From: Phyllobacterium bourgognense
Lineage (GTDB): Bacteria; Pseudomonadota; Alphaproteobacteria; Rhizobiales; Rhizobiaceae
DNA: 64,000 bases
Assembly: GCF_003337575.1 (NCBI RefSeq)
Contig: NZ_QPJM01000008.1
Coordinates: 124,001-188,000 of the forward strand
Direction of reading: 5' to 3'
Shown: piece by piece, positions 44,427-53,919 of the stretch
How positions within the stretch are numbered: the stretch's first letter is position 1
How the letters are laid out: the number at the start of each line of letters is the position of its first letter
Program-made: the position numbers and the translations under genes
The notes under the pieces: model-generated
Told to the model about the DNA's origin: nothing
Seen by the model: the letters and a program-made list of their open reading frames with translations, nothing else
The model's database searches: none

Positions 44427-45347
44427 TTTGGCCTTGGCCGTATCCCTCCCCAGCACCCGTTCCGATATGGCAAGCAACAGCAGCCCGAGGGGTAGTGGCA
44501 GCAAGAAATAGACGCACCTGAAGGCTATGACGGCACCGATGGTGGCAGCCTGCGGCAACAGAAACTGCGTGGTGGCTTCCAGGACTCCGAGACCACCCGG
44601 AACGTGTGTCGCGATGGCCGTTGCATTCGCTATCGCGTACGCTGCGGAGACCTCCCAATAATGGACATCCTGATAGGCCAATAACAACTGCTGAAGGCTC
44701 GCCGCGATGCAAGCGAAGTTGATCGTGCCAAGGGCCAGTTGCGCAACCGCCAATCCCAGCGGTGGCAAATTGAATTTCCACTTGCGGACGGTCACAAGTC
44801 GCCGGATCCGCCAACAGAGGATCAGATAGAGCGCAAGGGCTGCAAGAAATACCATGCCGACCAAAAACGCCGCCCGTTGCTCAAGACCGATGACTGCAGC
44901 GGAGCTCGAACTCAAAAGCATCGCCCATCCGCACAGCGATGACAGGCCGACGGCGACGGTCAACCCCGAGAAAAGCACAACCTTGGTCACATCCTCGGCT
45001 GTCAGTCCCCATCGCGAGTAGAAGCGATAGCGAATGGCGCCACTGCTCAAAGCCGACAAGCCGACATTGTGGCCGATTGAAAGACTGACAAAGGACGTCA
45101 GCGCGGCTTTGCGGTACGCCAGAGGTTTGCCCGCATAGATGAGCCCAAAGGCATCGAAACCCGTCAGGCAACCATAGCTGGCTGCAGCAAAGACAATGGA
45201 TAGAACAAGATGGTCAAGGGGGATCGCGCCAATCGATGCCACGACCTCTGCCGGACTGTAGCGGCTGATATTTCGGTAGAGCAGCCAGCAGAAAAAAGCG
45301 GCCGCTGTAGCGACCAGGAAGTTAAGTCCTGCTTTTCTGCCGCGCAT
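44400..45347 (-). CDS. UPF0104/LPG-synthase-type integral membrane protein (YbhN-like)
   Basis: About 315 residues with roughly eight hydrophobic segments. The family-typical segments include SIGHNVGLSALSSGAIRYRF and THVPGGLGVLEATT. This is the flippase-like transmembrane domain of lysylphosphatidylglycerol synthases without the catalytic domain. The start at 45347 places the first helix near the N-terminus. It is convergent with the PLD gene (27-bp overlap) and divergent from the endonuclease-phosphatase gene. Confidence 0.85.
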   Translation of the reverse strand: MRGRKAGLNFLVATAAAFFCWLLYRNISRYSPAEVVASIGAIPLDHLVLSIVFAAASYGCLTGFDAFGLIYAGKPLAYRKAALTSFVSLSIGHNVGLSALSSGAIRYRFYSRWGLTAEDVTKVVLFSGLTVAVGLSSLCGWAMLLSSSSAAVIGLEQRAAFLVGMVFLAALALYLILCWRIRRLVTVRKWKFNLPPLGLAVAQLALGTINFACIAASLQQLLLAYQDVHYWEVSAAYAIANATAIATHVPGGLGVLEATTQFLLPQAATIGAVIAFRCVYFLLPLPLGLLLLAISERVLGRDTAKAKSASAQPHP

Positions 45348-45381
45348 TGCTTTGTCTCCGGGGCACCGCCGGTGCGATGGC

Positions 45382-46164
45382 ATGTTGAAGGGAACGAAGG
45401 TAGGCTTCGGAAAGTTCCTCTTGCATCGACACTGCGAGGAGATTGCTATCAAGATCCTGACCTACAATGTGCACAGCTGTGTCGGCAGCGACGGTCAACC
45501 ATCTCCGGGGCGTATCGCCGAGGTCATTGCCGCATGCGATCCGGACGTTGTCGCCCTGCAGGAGCTCGATGTGGGCCGCAAGCGCACAGGCTCGGTGGAT
45601 CAGGCGCATGCCATTGCGACGCATTTGAGTATGAGACTGTTCTTCCATCCGGCAATCCAAGTCGCTGAGGAGCAATATGGCGATGCTATTTTGACCTCGC
45701 TCGACATGCGGCTGATCAAGGCTGGTCCCCTGCCCTCTTTCGGAGAACGTCGTGGAGCATTGTGGGTCGAAGCGAACTACCGGGGAAACACTGTCAACAT
45801 TATAAATACCCATTTGGGTCTGTCGAGGCGCGACCGCTCAGCCCAGGTTGCGGCTCTGCTTGGACCGGGATGGCTCGGACACGCCGATTGCAGATCGCCG
45901 AAGATCTTGCTGGGCGATTTCAATGCCGTCAGGTCATCGTTGGCATACAGACAGATTTCCAACCAGTTCGCCGACGCGTGGGCAGGGGGAACCGGCCGCC
46001 CGCGAAAAACGTTTCCTTCGCGGCTTCCTCTTGTCCGGATCGATCACATCTTTGTTGAAAGATCGATGCAGGTCACCGACGTCGGCGTTGTCAGCGGACG
46101 CGCCGCACGCATGGCTTCGGATCATCTGCCTCTCTACGCCACCATCGCCATGAGCAAAACGTAG
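45382..46164 (+). CDS. Endonuclease/exonuclease/phosphatase family protein (YbhP-like)
   Basis: About 260 residues of the DNase I/EEP fold: ILTYNVHSCVGSDG (metal Asn), VVALQELDVG (metal Glu), INTHLGLS, LLGDFNAV (Asp-Asn), RIDHIFV and ASDHLPLYA (catalytic His). The family includes phosphodiesterases acting on nucleic acids and on phospholipid or inositol phosphates. Given a PLD and a YbhN-like protein next to it, a lipid phosphodiesterase is possible. The start is uncertain: the frame is open from 45352, with an ATG at 45382. Confidence 0.83.
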   Translation: MLKGTKVGFGKFLLHRHCEEIAIKILTYNVHSCVGSDGQPSPGRIAEVIAACDPDVVALQELDVGRKRTGSVDQAHAIATHLSMRLFFHPAIQVAEEQYGDAILTSLDMRLIKAGPLPSFGERRGALWVEANYRGNTVNIINTHLGLSRRDRSAQVAALLGPGWLGHADCRSPKILLGDFNAVRSSLAYRQISNQFADAWAGGTGRPRKTFPSRLPLVRIDHIFVERSMQVTDVGVVSGRAARMASDHLPLYATIAMSKT

Positions 46165-46296
46165 CGGCAAGCGCAGGTTCCTCGAACACAAATTGTCCGA
46201 AGCCGCCTGCGCAACCTTCGGCGAGCCCGCTATGAGTGGCAAAGCCGGCGTCGAGATCTTCTCGGCTTGTGGCACTCCAAAGCGGTCATTGGGCTG

Positions 46297-48303
46297 TCAA
46301 CTCCGAATGGATGAATTGTGTCGCCCGGGAACCTTTCTTTGCTGCTTTAAAAGGCGCGCAAGCAAGTTTCGCCTGCGCTTGCGCTGGCCGAGATCGATAT
46401 CGCTGACAAGTTTTGCGCCACCCTCACGCCGCTCCAATATGATCTTACGGCTATGGAAAGCTTCGAGTTCGGCTCGATGCGCCACGCTTATGATGGTGAC
46501 ATTGGGCATTTCGTGGATGAGCATCTCCATCATCTTGTCCTGACTCTTCTCATCCAGTGCTGAGGTTGCTTCATCCAGCACGATGATGTCGGGCGTGTGC
46601 AGCAGCAGGCGGGCGAACGCCAGCCGCTGCTTTTCGCCACCCGACAGGGTCTGATCCCATGGTGCTTCCTCCTCGATCTTGCTGTTCAGGTAATCGAGCC
46701 CTACCTTGTCGAGTGCCGCGTTGATTTTCTCCAACGTCCAGTTATCGGCGGCGGCGGGATAGGCGACCGCACGGCGCAGCGTCCCGGAGGGGATATAGGG
46801 CCGTTGCGGTAGCATAAACATTCGCTTCCCGGCGTGGAAATTGACAGTGCCGTCCCCCCACGGCCATAGACCTGCGACGGCCCGCACCAGCGTGCTCTTG
46901 CCTGAGCCGGATTCGCCGGCGACCAACACCCGCTCGCCTGGTTCGATCACGACCTCGGTTTCCTTGACCACGGCAGTGCCGTCGTCAAGCGACACGGAAA
47001 GATTGTTCAAGCTAAGCACCGCGTCGCCTTCAGTCTCGCCGCGCTTGATACGTCCGAAGGCGTCGCTCCGTTCCGCGCGTTCGAGGCCATCGAGCGACAT
47101 CATCAGCGAGGCGATGCGCCGAGCACAGGCGTTCCAATCGGCAAGACGGGGGTAGTTGTCGACCAGCCATCCGAACGCGCCCTGCACGATAGCGAAAGCA
47201 GAGGCAGCCTGCATTACCTGCCCAAGTGTCATGCTCCCTTCGAGAAATTTCGGAGCACAAAGCAAAACCGGCACGACCGGCGCAAACAAGCTCGACCCCT
47301 GCGATACCAAGGCTGTGCGCATGTGCTGGCCGGTAAGACGCGCCCATCGTCTGAGCACATTGCCGAACGTTTTGTCGATGCCGCTGCGTTCCTCCTCCTC
47401 GCCGCCGAGCAATGCAATACTCTCGCCATTTTCCCGCACGCGCGTCAGCACGTAGCGGAATTCTGCTTCCGCCTGATTTTTTTCCTCGGAGAGGCGGACG
47501 AAATGCCGGCCAATGACCGCCATCGAGGTCGACGTGATCCCGGCATACAGCACCGCAGTGATAACGAGGAAACCGGGTACAGTAACAGTCGAACCTGCGA
47601 TCGTCAGGGTCAGGGCCCCGCCGATAGTCCACAGCACGACGATGAAGGTCGAGGCCGCCAGAAATGCGGAGATGACACCTGCGATGAAATCGACGGGCGA
47701 TTCGGTGGCAATTCGCAAATCCTCCGTGATGCGGGCTTCGGGATTCTCGTGGTCGCCGCCGACGAGGTTCAACTGGTAGTAACGGCCGTTTGCCAGCCAT
47801 CGCGCGATGACGGCGGTCGTCAGCCAGGAGCGCCAGCGGCGCTGAATCGTCATCCGAAGGAAGACTTGTGCAACGACAAGGCTGCCGCTTCCAAGAACGA
47901 GCGGCACGAAAACGGCACTGAGGAAATAGACGGTGCTGGCATCGCGTTGCTCAAGGGCATCGAAAATTGCGCGGTTCCAGACATTGATCCCATACTGGAA
48001 GCCGACATTGATACATATCAGGATCAAAAGCCCGATCGACAACGGCCAAGCCAGCCTGTCGCCATTGCGGCTCCAGTAACCGCGCGCGCTGATCCAAAAA
48101 CGTCTCAGCAAGTATCTCTTGCGCGCGCGCTCGGTCTCCTCAGGCGTCAGTTCTGCAGCCGGGTCGATGAAATCCGGCGGCGCGTCCTGCTCAGCGGCCT
48201 CCGACGCGACTTCGACAGTCGCTCCTTTCGCTTGACGCGATTTTTTGGCACTGCGTTGTTTGGCGCCGTCGATCGATTCCGCCTTGCGTTTGGCCTCGGA
48301 CAT
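46297..48303 (-). CDS. ABC exporter of the YddA/SbmA-like type
   Basis: A 668-residue fused permease-ATPase. After a Lys/Ala/Glu-rich N-terminal tail (~70 residues), an ABC_membrane_2/SbmA-BacA-type membrane domain runs from FWISARGYWSRNGDR to about residue 400 (RWRSWLTTAVIARWL, NPEARITEDLRI). The ATPase has Walker A GESGSGKSTL, signature LSGGEKQRLAFARLLL and Walker B IIVLDEATSALD. This subfamily handles peptides or cobamides and very-long-chain lipids; the substrate here is unknown. It lies downstream of repC, on the same strand. Confidence 0.88.
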   Translation of the reverse strand: MSEAKRKAESIDGAKQRSAKKSRQAKGATVEVASEAAEQDAPPDFIDPAAELTPEETERARKRYLLRRFWISARGYWSRNGDRLAWPLSIGLLILICINVGFQYGINVWNRAIFDALEQRDASTVYFLSAVFVPLVLGSGSLVVAQVFLRMTIQRRWRSWLTTAVIARWLANGRYYQLNLVGGDHENPEARITEDLRIATESPVDFIAGVISAFLAASTFIVVLWTIGGALTLTIAGSTVTVPGFLVITAVLYAGITSTSMAVIGRHFVRLSEEKNQAEAEFRYVLTRVRENGESIALLGGEEEERSGIDKTFGNVLRRWARLTGQHMRTALVSQGSSLFAPVVPVLLCAPKFLEGSMTLGQVMQAASAFAIVQGAFGWLVDNYPRLADWNACARRIASLMMSLDGLERAERSDAFGRIKRGETEGDAVLSLNNLSVSLDDGTAVVKETEVVIEPGERVLVAGESGSGKSTLVRAVAGLWPWGDGTVNFHAGKRMFMLPQRPYIPSGTLRRAVAYPAAADNWTLEKINAALDKVGLDYLNSKIEEEAPWDQTLSGGEKQRLAFARLLLHTPDIIVLDEATSALDEKSQDKMMEMLIHEMPNVTIISVAHRAELEAFHSRKIILERREGGAKLVSDIDLGQRKRRRNLLARLLKQQRKVPGRHNSSIRS

Positions 48304-48646
48304 AAGGGCGATAACGGCTTAAAAGATCAAAAGGTTGCACGACGTCTGCTCCAGATCTGATTGCCCACGGCACCAGTGCGCTTTCAGGTTCCGGTATTCG
48401 CAATGCCGAGCTCAGCTTCGCCATTCTCGATTTACAACTTTGACCGGTTGCGTGCACTCTCACCTCGCCGCGGCGTGTCAGCTATGAATTCAGGAACGGG
48501 TCAAACTCCCCGTCCCTACCCAAGCCAGAGACTGACCTGATCGGACATTGCGACTGCCTGAAACAGCTCTTGCAGGTGGACGTCACTTCAGTTCAGTCAT
48601 GTGACAATACCCTCAGAAATCAATCAAGCTTTTGTTAACCATCCTT
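48304..48646. other. Intergenic stretch between repC and the exporter gene
   Basis: About 340 bp with no recognised gene. I looked for a RepB-type parS palindrome (GTT..C.GC.G..AAC) here and did not find one. Confidence 0.4.
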
Positions 48647-49927
48647 TCACCCTGCCCTCGCCTCATCCTGCTTCTGGTTTGCCTTCAACAATCCCATCAG
48701 CAAGGGGCCCGAAGAGAACGAACCGGCGCGGGCCTTGTCGGTAAGCGAGCGGAGGTAGCCGCCTGGGCTGGTAATGGCTTCGCCCTTCTGCAGGATGGCG
48801 GCGACGACAATGGCCGCTTCATTGGCACCAAAGGTCTCGACGGCCTGGTTCCATGCGTCAGGGCTTATCCCGAGCGTCACCCGAACCAGATTGGCCGTCT
48901 GCACCAGATCAGGCCAGCTCTCGATGCCTCGCAAGGCGTAATCGACAATGTCCGGGCAAGCCTTCAGGATCAAGCCGAGCGGAAAGGCTTTTGGCGTCAG
49001 CTTGTTGCGGGAAGGTATCGGCTGGTCGGTCACGCCGGCATCGATCTCTTTGGTGCTTTCCGGCTCGCTGTCATCGTTCCAGCTTGCCTCGCCATTTGCC
49101 CCCTGGCTTTTTTCGATGCCGGGTTCAAATTCAGATGAAGAGTCGGGATTTTGATTCTGTATGTGCCGTTCATTTTGAACGTCACTGGCGTTTGATTTTC
49201 TGTAATTTGCGTGAATTTCCAATAACTTCTCGACATCCCAGCGCAAATCATCAAGCGCAGCGGCCAATACATCGAGCCCCCGGCGGTCAAAACCACGCAA
49301 CAGTGGTCGTGCCAGCGGGATGAAACGCTCGCTGATGGCGCTCCAGGGCCCATCCAGTTCCTGCTCTTCGGCAAAGATAATCATCTTGGCGATGTCGCGG
49401 CGATGCAGGCTGATCCGTTCCCGAAGCAGGCGTTTTGCCAGATCTTCGGCGCGGATGGCGGCAGCGAATTGTTCGATCTCCCCTGCCCGCGCCACCAGCG
49501 GCGACAGATCGAAGCCGAAAGCCGTTTTGACATCGCCTTCCTGGTCGCGGCGCACATAACGTTTACCGTTGGGGCTGTCGCGGCGGATGATGAGACCGGC
49601 CTCGACCAATGCCGCCAGATGCCGGCGCAATGTTACTGGCGCCATGCCGTGGGCGCGCATCGAAAGTTCGCGGTTGGAGGGGAAGACAACGAGATTGCTT
49701 TCACTGTCGAGTTCGGCCGGCTTATGGAAGCTCAGCAGCGCATGCAGCACGGCCAGCGACCGATCAGATACACCGAGGGCCGGACGCGCCTCGGTGATCG
49801 TACGGAACAATTTCCACTTGTCGGCGACTTGCATGGCCGGACAATTGCGCGCCGCAGCCTGTGCTTCCAGCATGGCATGCGACATCGGCCGCCGCCCGAA
49901 GGGCGTCGTTGTCATTTCCCTGTTCAT
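48647..49927 (-). CDS. repC: RepC replication initiator
   Basis: About 426 residues with the RepC hallmark N-terminus, TTTPFGRRPMSHAML, followed by the winged-helix region VFPSNRELSMRAHGMAPVTL and AALVEAGLIIRRDSPNGKRY. The C-terminal domain includes PDAWNQAVETFGANEAAIVV and SPGGYLRSLTDKA. RepC initiates replication of repABC plasmids, and the origin normally lies within its own coding sequence. The ATG at 49927 is preceded by GAAGGTG; the frame begins at a TTG at 49942. The leader between repB and repC carries the antisense RNA candidate. Confidence 0.95.
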   Translation of the reverse strand: MNREMTTTPFGRRPMSHAMLEAQAAARNCPAMQVADKWKLFRTITEARPALGVSDRSLAVLHALLSFHKPAELDSESNLVVFPSNRELSMRAHGMAPVTLRRHLAALVEAGLIIRRDSPNGKRYVRRDQEGDVKTAFGFDLSPLVARAGEIEQFAAAIRAEDLAKRLLRERISLHRRDIAKMIIFAEEQELDGPWSAISERFIPLARPLLRGFDRRGLDVLAAALDDLRWDVEKLLEIHANYRKSNASDVQNERHIQNQNPDSSSEFEPGIEKSQGANGEASWNDDSEPESTKEIDAGVTDQPIPSRNKLTPKAFPLGLILKACPDIVDYALRGIESWPDLVQTANLVRVTLGISPDAWNQAVETFGANEAAIVVAAILQKGEAITSPGGYLRSLTDKARAGSFSSGPLLMGLLKANQKQDEARAG

Positions 49928-49983
49928 AGCTTTCACCTTCAATCAGGCAAAAGAAATCTGCTCGCCGAAACGACGCTTAGTGC

Positions 49984-50012
49984 TTGACAGTGATTCTCGG
50001 AAATGCGATTCT
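49984..50012 (+). promoter_or_regulatory. Promoter of the repABC antisense RNA
   Basis: TTGACA at 49984-49989 and GATTCT at 50007-50012, separated by 17 bp, on the strand opposite repC. This is the position of the ctRNA promoter in other repABC plasmids. The -10 is only a fair match. Confidence 0.55.
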
Positions 50013-50017
50013 CAAGC

Positions 50018-50069
50018 TGCTTAGACTTTGAGAGGGCTTCCGGGACTTGTTTCGGGGGCCTTTTCTTTT
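50018..50069 (+). ncRNA. repABC counter-transcribed RNA (ctRNA/incA)
   Basis: A short plus-strand transcript is predicted between repB and repC, antisense to the repC leader. It ends in a Rho-independent terminator: arms 50035-50042 and 50053-50060 pair over 8 bp with two G-U pairs and are followed by TTTTCTTTT (50061-50069). Such ~50-nt RNAs block RepC synthesis and set copy number and incompatibility in repABC replicons. The 5' end is estimated from the -10 box. Confidence 0.7.
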
Positions 50070-50084
50070 GTGATCTCTCTCCAG

Positions 50085-51092
50085 TTAGAGTTGTCTCATA
50101 CGCGGTTCACTTTCCTCACTGCGAAGATACGCAGCGTAGATTTCCGGCAAATGCGTTATCAGATAGTGGCCGAACTCCGGCGCTGTTGCCTCGTCAACGA
50201 TCACTTTCGTCTTGCCATCATTCTGCTCGATCTTGGCAAAGGACACGCCTTCGCTGGATTTCAGCGGATAGATAGAGGGACCGGACTTACGCTTCGGTGT
50301 CAGGCTTTTTAAGAGCAGCGCAAATCGTGCATCGCTGTCGAGCCGCAGGAAGCGCTGCATATCCACCCGCTCCTTCCAGGATCCGGACGTAGCCTGCAGC
50401 AGCTGCGACAGCTGCTCCCAGCGTGGCCGGCCGACCTTCGGTGCAGCTCCGACCGCCTGGATCAAATCCAGCGGCAGCGAGTTGGCCACAGCGATCATGG
50501 TCGACAAATTGCCTTTATGAACCGACAGTGCTGCCATCAGCGCATGCCGCTCAATGCCGTGCGCCTCGAGCCGGGCCGCGAACAGAGCCCGCTCGATGAA
50601 GGACAGGTCCTTGCGCTCGAGGTTTTCCTTGCCCTGGGCAACGATCAGACCCTCATCGGAAAGATCGCGCACGACCGCTTTCACCGGGCGGCCGAGAGCC
50701 TGCAACGCGGCAAGGCGACGATGGCCATAGGCGACCTGATAGCGATTATCGTCCTGCGGGCTCGGCCTGACCAGGATCGGAACCTGCTGACCGTGCTCCT
50801 CGATACTTGCCTTCAGTTCTTCGAAATCAACCGTATCGAGATCATCGAGGCGATCGCGAATGAACGAGACATCGATCAGATCGGGCTCGATGTCGATAAC
50901 GTATTCGCCGGACTGGAGCTGGGCGCGCAGAGCCTGCGCATCCTCGGCATCGTCCGAAAGGCTTTGCAGCGACAGTCCCATGGCTTTCAGAGAGCCGGAC
51001 TTCTGCGCCGGTTTCGCCAGGCGATGCTCGTTCTGCGACGCCTCGTTGATCGGCGTCATCATGGCTTTCAAGGCATCTCTGCGTTTGTTCAT
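50085..51092 (-). CDS. repB: RepB partition protein (ParB family)
   Basis: About 335 residues. The ParB core is LKASIEEHGQQVPILVRPSP, YQVAYGHRRLAALQALGRPV and KENLERKDLSFIERALFAAR. It also has the helix-turn-helix MAALSVHKGNLSTMIAVANS and a RepB-specific C-terminal half. RepB binds parS sites and works with RepA to segregate the replicon. The ATG at 51092 overlaps the repA stop by 4 bp (ATGA), a coupled start typical of these operons. Confidence 0.95.
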   Translation of the reverse strand: MNKRRDALKAMMTPINEASQNEHRLAKPAQKSGSLKAMGLSLQSLSDDAEDAQALRAQLQSGEYVIDIEPDLIDVSFIRDRLDDLDTVDFEELKASIEEHGQQVPILVRPSPQDDNRYQVAYGHRRLAALQALGRPVKAVVRDLSDEGLIVAQGKENLERKDLSFIERALFAARLEAHGIERHALMAALSVHKGNLSTMIAVANSLPLDLIQAVGAAPKVGRPRWEQLSQLLQATSGSWKERVDMQRFLRLDSDARFALLLKSLTPKRKSGPSIYPLKSSEGVSFAKIEQNDGKTKVIVDEATAPEFGHYLITHLPEIYAAYLRSEESEPRMRQL

Positions 51093-52312
51093 GGCGACCT
51101 GCCCCATGCTTCGCGCACCAGATCCTCAATCTCCAGATTGACCGCATTAAGGGCTTCAATGGCGCGGTCATAGGTGACGCGGGTGAAATATTCGCGGCCG
51201 ACCTCATAGAGCGTCTGTTTGGTCAGCCCCGCATCGGAAATGGCCGTCGACTTCAGCAAGGCGTTGGTCAGCACGCGCTCGCCGAACAGGCTTTTCATCA
51301 AGCCGACGATCTGTCCTTGCGGCCCGTCGCTCGGTTCATAGCGGGTTATGACGTAGCGGAAGAAATCATAATCTGCATCGCCGCCCGCCTGCTCGACGAC
51401 GTCGAGCAATCCGGCGGTCATGTGCAAAAACTGCGACATGGACGCTACGTCGAGCATTTGCGGATGGATGGTGACAAGGACGCTGCGCGCCGCGCACAGC
51501 GCCGATAGCGTCAGGAAGCCCAGCGACGGCGGACAGTCGAGCACGACAACGTCGTAGCGATCGTCAACTGTCGCCAGCGCCGCCGCAATGCGCGAGAAAA
51601 ACAGCCGCTCGGCACCGCGGCGTTTTTCAGCAAGGATGCGCGGCGTGTCATGCTCGAATTCCTGCAGTTCCAGATTGCCTGGAATGATATCGAGTCCATG
51701 AAAATACGTCTTGCGAATGATGTCGGCGAGGGGACGCTGCTGATCGTCATAGCGGATCGCGCCATAGATCGTGTCATTGTCTTCCAGATCAAATTCCGGC
51801 TGGATGCCGAACAGGGCCGACAGCGATGCCTGCGGATCGAGATCGATTGCCAGGGTACGATAACCGCGCATGGCAAAGTACTGCGCGACATGAGCCGCTG
51901 TCGTCGTCTTGCCGGAACCGCCTTTGAAATTGGTGACGGCAATGACCTGCATATGCTCGTTGCCCTGGCGAATGGGCAGATAGCTTTTCTTCGACTTGGC
52001 CAGATAGCGGCGGATTTCATGCACCTGCTCAAGCGAATAGAGCCTGCGTCCGCCGGAGGTCTTTTCCGCTTCGGGACCCTCGCCCGCCAATGACAAATGC
52101 CTGATATAAGCGTCGGTGATGCCGATGAGCTTGGCGGCCTCGCCGGAGGTGAATTTGCGCAATTCCTTTACGGCTGTCGGCGGAAAAGCGCGCGAGCGCA
52201 ACTCTTGCAATTGGGCGCTGAGCAGGTCAGCATCCGCCTCAACCAGACGCGTCAGAGAGCGCACTTTCTTTCCGGTCCGGTGACTCTGGTCTTTTTCAGC
52301 TGGAGACAACAT
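51089..52312 (-). CDS. repA: RepA partition ATPase (ParA family)
   Basis: A 407-residue ParA-type ATPase with an N-terminal DNA-binding region (FTSGEAAKLIGITDAYIRHL and GGRRLYSLEQVHEIRRYLA). The deviant Walker A is NFKGGSGKTTTAAHVAQYFA, followed by LAIDLDPQASLSALFG and VVLDCPPSLGFLTLSALCAA. RepA also autorepresses the repABC promoter. It is the first gene of the operon; a TTGACG at ~-35 lies about 70 bp upstream on the minus strand. Confidence 0.95.
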   Translation of the reverse strand: MLSPAEKDQSHRTGKKVRSLTRLVEADADLLSAQLQELRSRAFPPTAVKELRKFTSGEAAKLIGITDAYIRHLSLAGEGPEAEKTSGGRRLYSLEQVHEIRRYLAKSKKSYLPIRQGNEHMQVIAVTNFKGGSGKTTTAAHVAQYFAMRGYRTLAIDLDPQASLSALFGIQPEFDLEDNDTIYGAIRYDDQQRPLADIIRKTYFHGLDIIPGNLELQEFEHDTPRILAEKRRGAERLFFSRIAAALATVDDRYDVVVLDCPPSLGFLTLSALCAARSVLVTIHPQMLDVASMSQFLHMTAGLLDVVEQAGGDADYDFFRYVITRYEPSDGPQGQIVGLMKSLFGERVLTNALLKSTAISDAGLTKQTLYEVGREYFTRVTYDRAIEALNAVNLEIEDLVREAWGRSP

Positions 52313-52799
52313 ACACGCTCTAAATCCAATTTCTGCGATTAAAGCGTAAATTCAACTGAGTCTGCGTGAGTCGTCAAGCAATTAAAGGTTAACGAGAATT
52401 TTGCCTGTGCGCGGCTTCATAAAAAGTTCCGCCTCATTCCCGGGCAGTTGGTGGGAGACCCAAAGTTCTGTATTTAGGAGCCAATGTTCCGTTCTGCTAC
52501 TAACGAAGTCAAAGGCTTAGCGAAAAAATATTTCCGCCGAAAACGGGTTTCCCAGTTCGGGGAACCCAAAAACTAAATCGGAGGTGGTTTGAAACGGCAC
52601 TTGCTCGAACCGCGCAAAATGCTGGTGAGCGAACAAACTGGTGTGTTGATACTTGTCAGAAGTAACTCAAGATGGCCCCACGGTAATGTAATCGGTCGGC
52701 AAGTTGATCCAAATGTCCGGAATTAGGTAGCAAAAACCACCAGACTTGAATTCCAGCATGACGTAGCCTCGATCCTGGTAGATCAGGAGCAGGGGCTGA
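52313..52799. other. repABC promoter region and non-coding stretch
   Basis: About 490 bp upstream of repA. A hairpin with arms GGGTTTCCC (52545-52553) and GGGGAACCC (52559-52567) is present. No parS-like palindrome and no gene were recognised. The last ~100 bp lead into the frameshifted small gene. Confidence 0.4.
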
Positions 52800-53259
52800 A
52801 TGGACGTAACGGCAGAGTTGAAGCGGAAAAGGAGCGAGATTCTCGACAGGCTGGTCGAAATCCGCGAGACGCAAGCGAGTTTGGAAGCTCAGATGGGAGC
52901 ACTGGATCAGGTTATCGCGATCTACGAACCCGACTACGAGCCGGGAGGCGCACTCGCAGAGCGAAAAACCCGCAAGAAACGTGGGAAAGCGCCCGCGACA
53001 ATCGAGATTGACACGCTGCTCAGTGGCGTCGAGCCGACGGTCGCTGTCCTTGAAATCCTGCGCGAAGCAGCCATGCCGCTTACGACTGCGGATTGCGCCG
53101 TCAGGTTGATGCAGAAGCTCGGGATCGACGGCGGTGACCCCAGAACCAGCCGCGTCGCCACGCCTCTCTGTGACCCTTGATAGGTTGATGAAGAAGCGGC
53201 GTGTGCGGCACGCAGGAATGTTCGATGGGCGGCGTTACCTCTGGGAAATTGCCGCCTAG
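52800..53259 (+). pseudogene. Frameshifted hypothetical protein with coiled coil and winged-helix-like C-terminus
   Basis: From the ATG at 52800 the frame encodes a charged coiled coil (ELKRKRSEILDRLVEIRETQ), a basic linker (ERKTRKKRGKAPATIEID), then a winged-helix-like segment (VLEILREAAMPLTTADCAVR). It stops early at 53180. A shifted frame continues the pattern to 53259 (VTLDRLMKKRRVRHAGMFDG and RRYLWEIAA). A one-base indel near 53165-53180 explains the break. Similar proteins occur beside mobile elements in rhizobia; the function is unknown. Confidence 0.55.
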
Positions 53260-53730
53260 ACGGGGTCCCCCTTCCAGATGAGATCGGGTGGCTTTCTTCC
53301 TTGCCAGTATCCGCACAGGTAACGCGATGTCGGCCGCGTCAGCGCACGACCGAGCATCTCGAAGAACTGGTTCTTGTTCGAGTTTTGCCTCACGTCTTCA
53401 CGCCAGGCCATTTCCGCAATGTACCAGTCAAAGTACTTCAGTGAAAAACGATGGTGGATGCCGACATAGGCGCGTTGTACTCGCGAGAAAAAGCTCTCGA
53501 CCTGATTGGTGTTGGTGCCCTTCTCGGTTTGGTACGCCTTGGAATGGTTGACGCGCTCCAGTCTGTTCAAGCCAATCAGGTCATCATAACTCTTGTGCTC
53601 GTCGGCGATGATCTTGGCGCTATGCAGACCAAAATAGCCGCATATTTCCCAGCCTCGGGACGAGTTACGGACGTGCAGAATACCGCTCACAAGCGGCGAG
53701 CGGTTGGACGGGATATGGATGCGATTGCAC
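53256..53730 (-). pseudogene. IS1595-family (ISXO2-like) transposase fragment
   Basis: The C-terminal part of an ISXO2-type DDE transposase: IIADEHKSYDDL (catalytic-type Asp), VNHSKAYQTEKGTNTNQVES (NQVES is the family hallmark) and GIHHRFSLKYFDWYIAEMAW. The N-terminal domain and zinc finger are missing. It meets the frameshifted gene tail-to-tail at 53256-53259. Confidence 0.7.
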
Positions 53731-53919
53731 ATGTTCAGGCTCCTTTGGCTCTCTCTCAATAGACGTACAGCTACTCTCGGCGACACTGGTCTCCGCAAGA
53801 AATCAACGCTGTATTCGAGCCATCCTGAACATGCCGGCTCTATGCCAGATCTCGTATGAAGAGTCGATCGGGAAAATTGAATTGGTTAATCTGCGCATGA
53901 TTGCTAAATGGCAGCGATC

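Noticed and set aside
47323-48360. 345-codon plus-strand frame opposite the YddA-type exporter
   Set aside because: No domain; the opposite strand encodes a complete ABC exporter.
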